From Symbiodinium natans (taxonomy: Eukaryota > Sar > Dinophyceae > Suessiales > Symbiodiniaceae), in contig CAJNDS010001112.1 of NCBI GenBank assembly GCA_905221605.1, positions 265,001-329,000 of the forward strand: DNA of 64,000 bases. The letters run 5' to 3'. Shown here in pieces: positions 63,946-64,000 of this stretch. The position numbers and the translations under genes were made by a program. Positions within the stretch are counted from its first letter, which is position 1; each line of letters opens with the position of its first letter. Below the pieces are notes generated by a model, which did not search any database, was not told where the DNA came from, and saw only the letters and a list, made by a program, of their open reading frames with translations.

Positions 63946-64000
63946 CCTGTGCTGCAAGGGGAGGTTGGCAAGACCCCACACTTCAGTGAAACTTTGTCGC

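Overview
The window looks like nuclear DNA of a dinoflagellate. The signs are more than twenty scattered TTTAGGG/CCCTAAA telomere-type blocks, genes cut into many small exons with short introns whose acceptors often read AG|G, abundant simple repeats and G/C homopolymer runs, and protein families that dinoflagellate genomes carry in large numbers (PPR-SMR, RRM, Sfi1-like and multi-pass transporters). I found no rRNA, tRNA, CRISPR array, bacterial-type operon, retroelement or spliced-leader relic. Every coding segment that I can assign to a family lies on the minus strand, so I read the window as one unidirectional gene block transcribed from about 64,000 towards 1.

Layout from low to high coordinates. 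1-990: CA-rich period-7 satellite, then a telomere-type block. 1.27-2.43 kb: MFS transporter exons. 3.2-4.35 kb: an RNA-binding (RRM) exon plus intron repeated in tandem with a 415-bp period. 4.3-5.34 kb: a second, decayed tandem repeat. 5.35-14.6 kb: mostly repeats with a few weak candidate exons. 15.1-16.3 kb: a zinc finger joined to a TruA/Pus1-type pseudouridine synthase fold. 16.5-17.1 kb: an unknown cysteine-containing exon. 19.4-20.35 kb: a CxxC zinc-binding exon plus a helical repeat domain. 22.1-25.0 kb: Sfi1-like tryptophan-repeat gene A. 25.87-27.64 kb: a Cdc48-like AAA+ ATPase with an altered Walker B. 27.8-30.6 kb: telomere-type repeats and low complexity. 30.95-34.67 kb, perhaps to 37.25 kb: Sfi1-like gene B. 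37.5-45 kb: unknown and membrane-protein exons around the longest telomere-type array. 46.4-50.5 kb: PPR-SMR gene. 50.6-58.6 kb: unknown exons, several with membrane helices. 59.58-63.95 kb: an amino-acid permease (AAAP type), which probably continues past the right edge.

Functions, by family knowledge. The PPR-SMR, RRM and pseudouridine synthase genes point to RNA processing. The two Sfi1-like genes point to centrin-binding fibres of the basal body or centrosome. The AAA+ protein points to ATP-driven remodelling of other proteins. The MFS and AAAP genes are membrane transporters. Nothing shows that the neighbours form one pathway; shared direction is the norm in dinoflagellates.

Mobile-type DNA is short and non-autonomous: one 112-bp terminal-inverted-repeat element with a perfect 5-bp target duplication, a pair of related ~91-bp elements, and several relatives sharing a GGGGTACC core. 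Some lie in or next to introns, as introner-type elements would. Exon borders given here are judged by eye, without transcripts, and most genes are incomplete.
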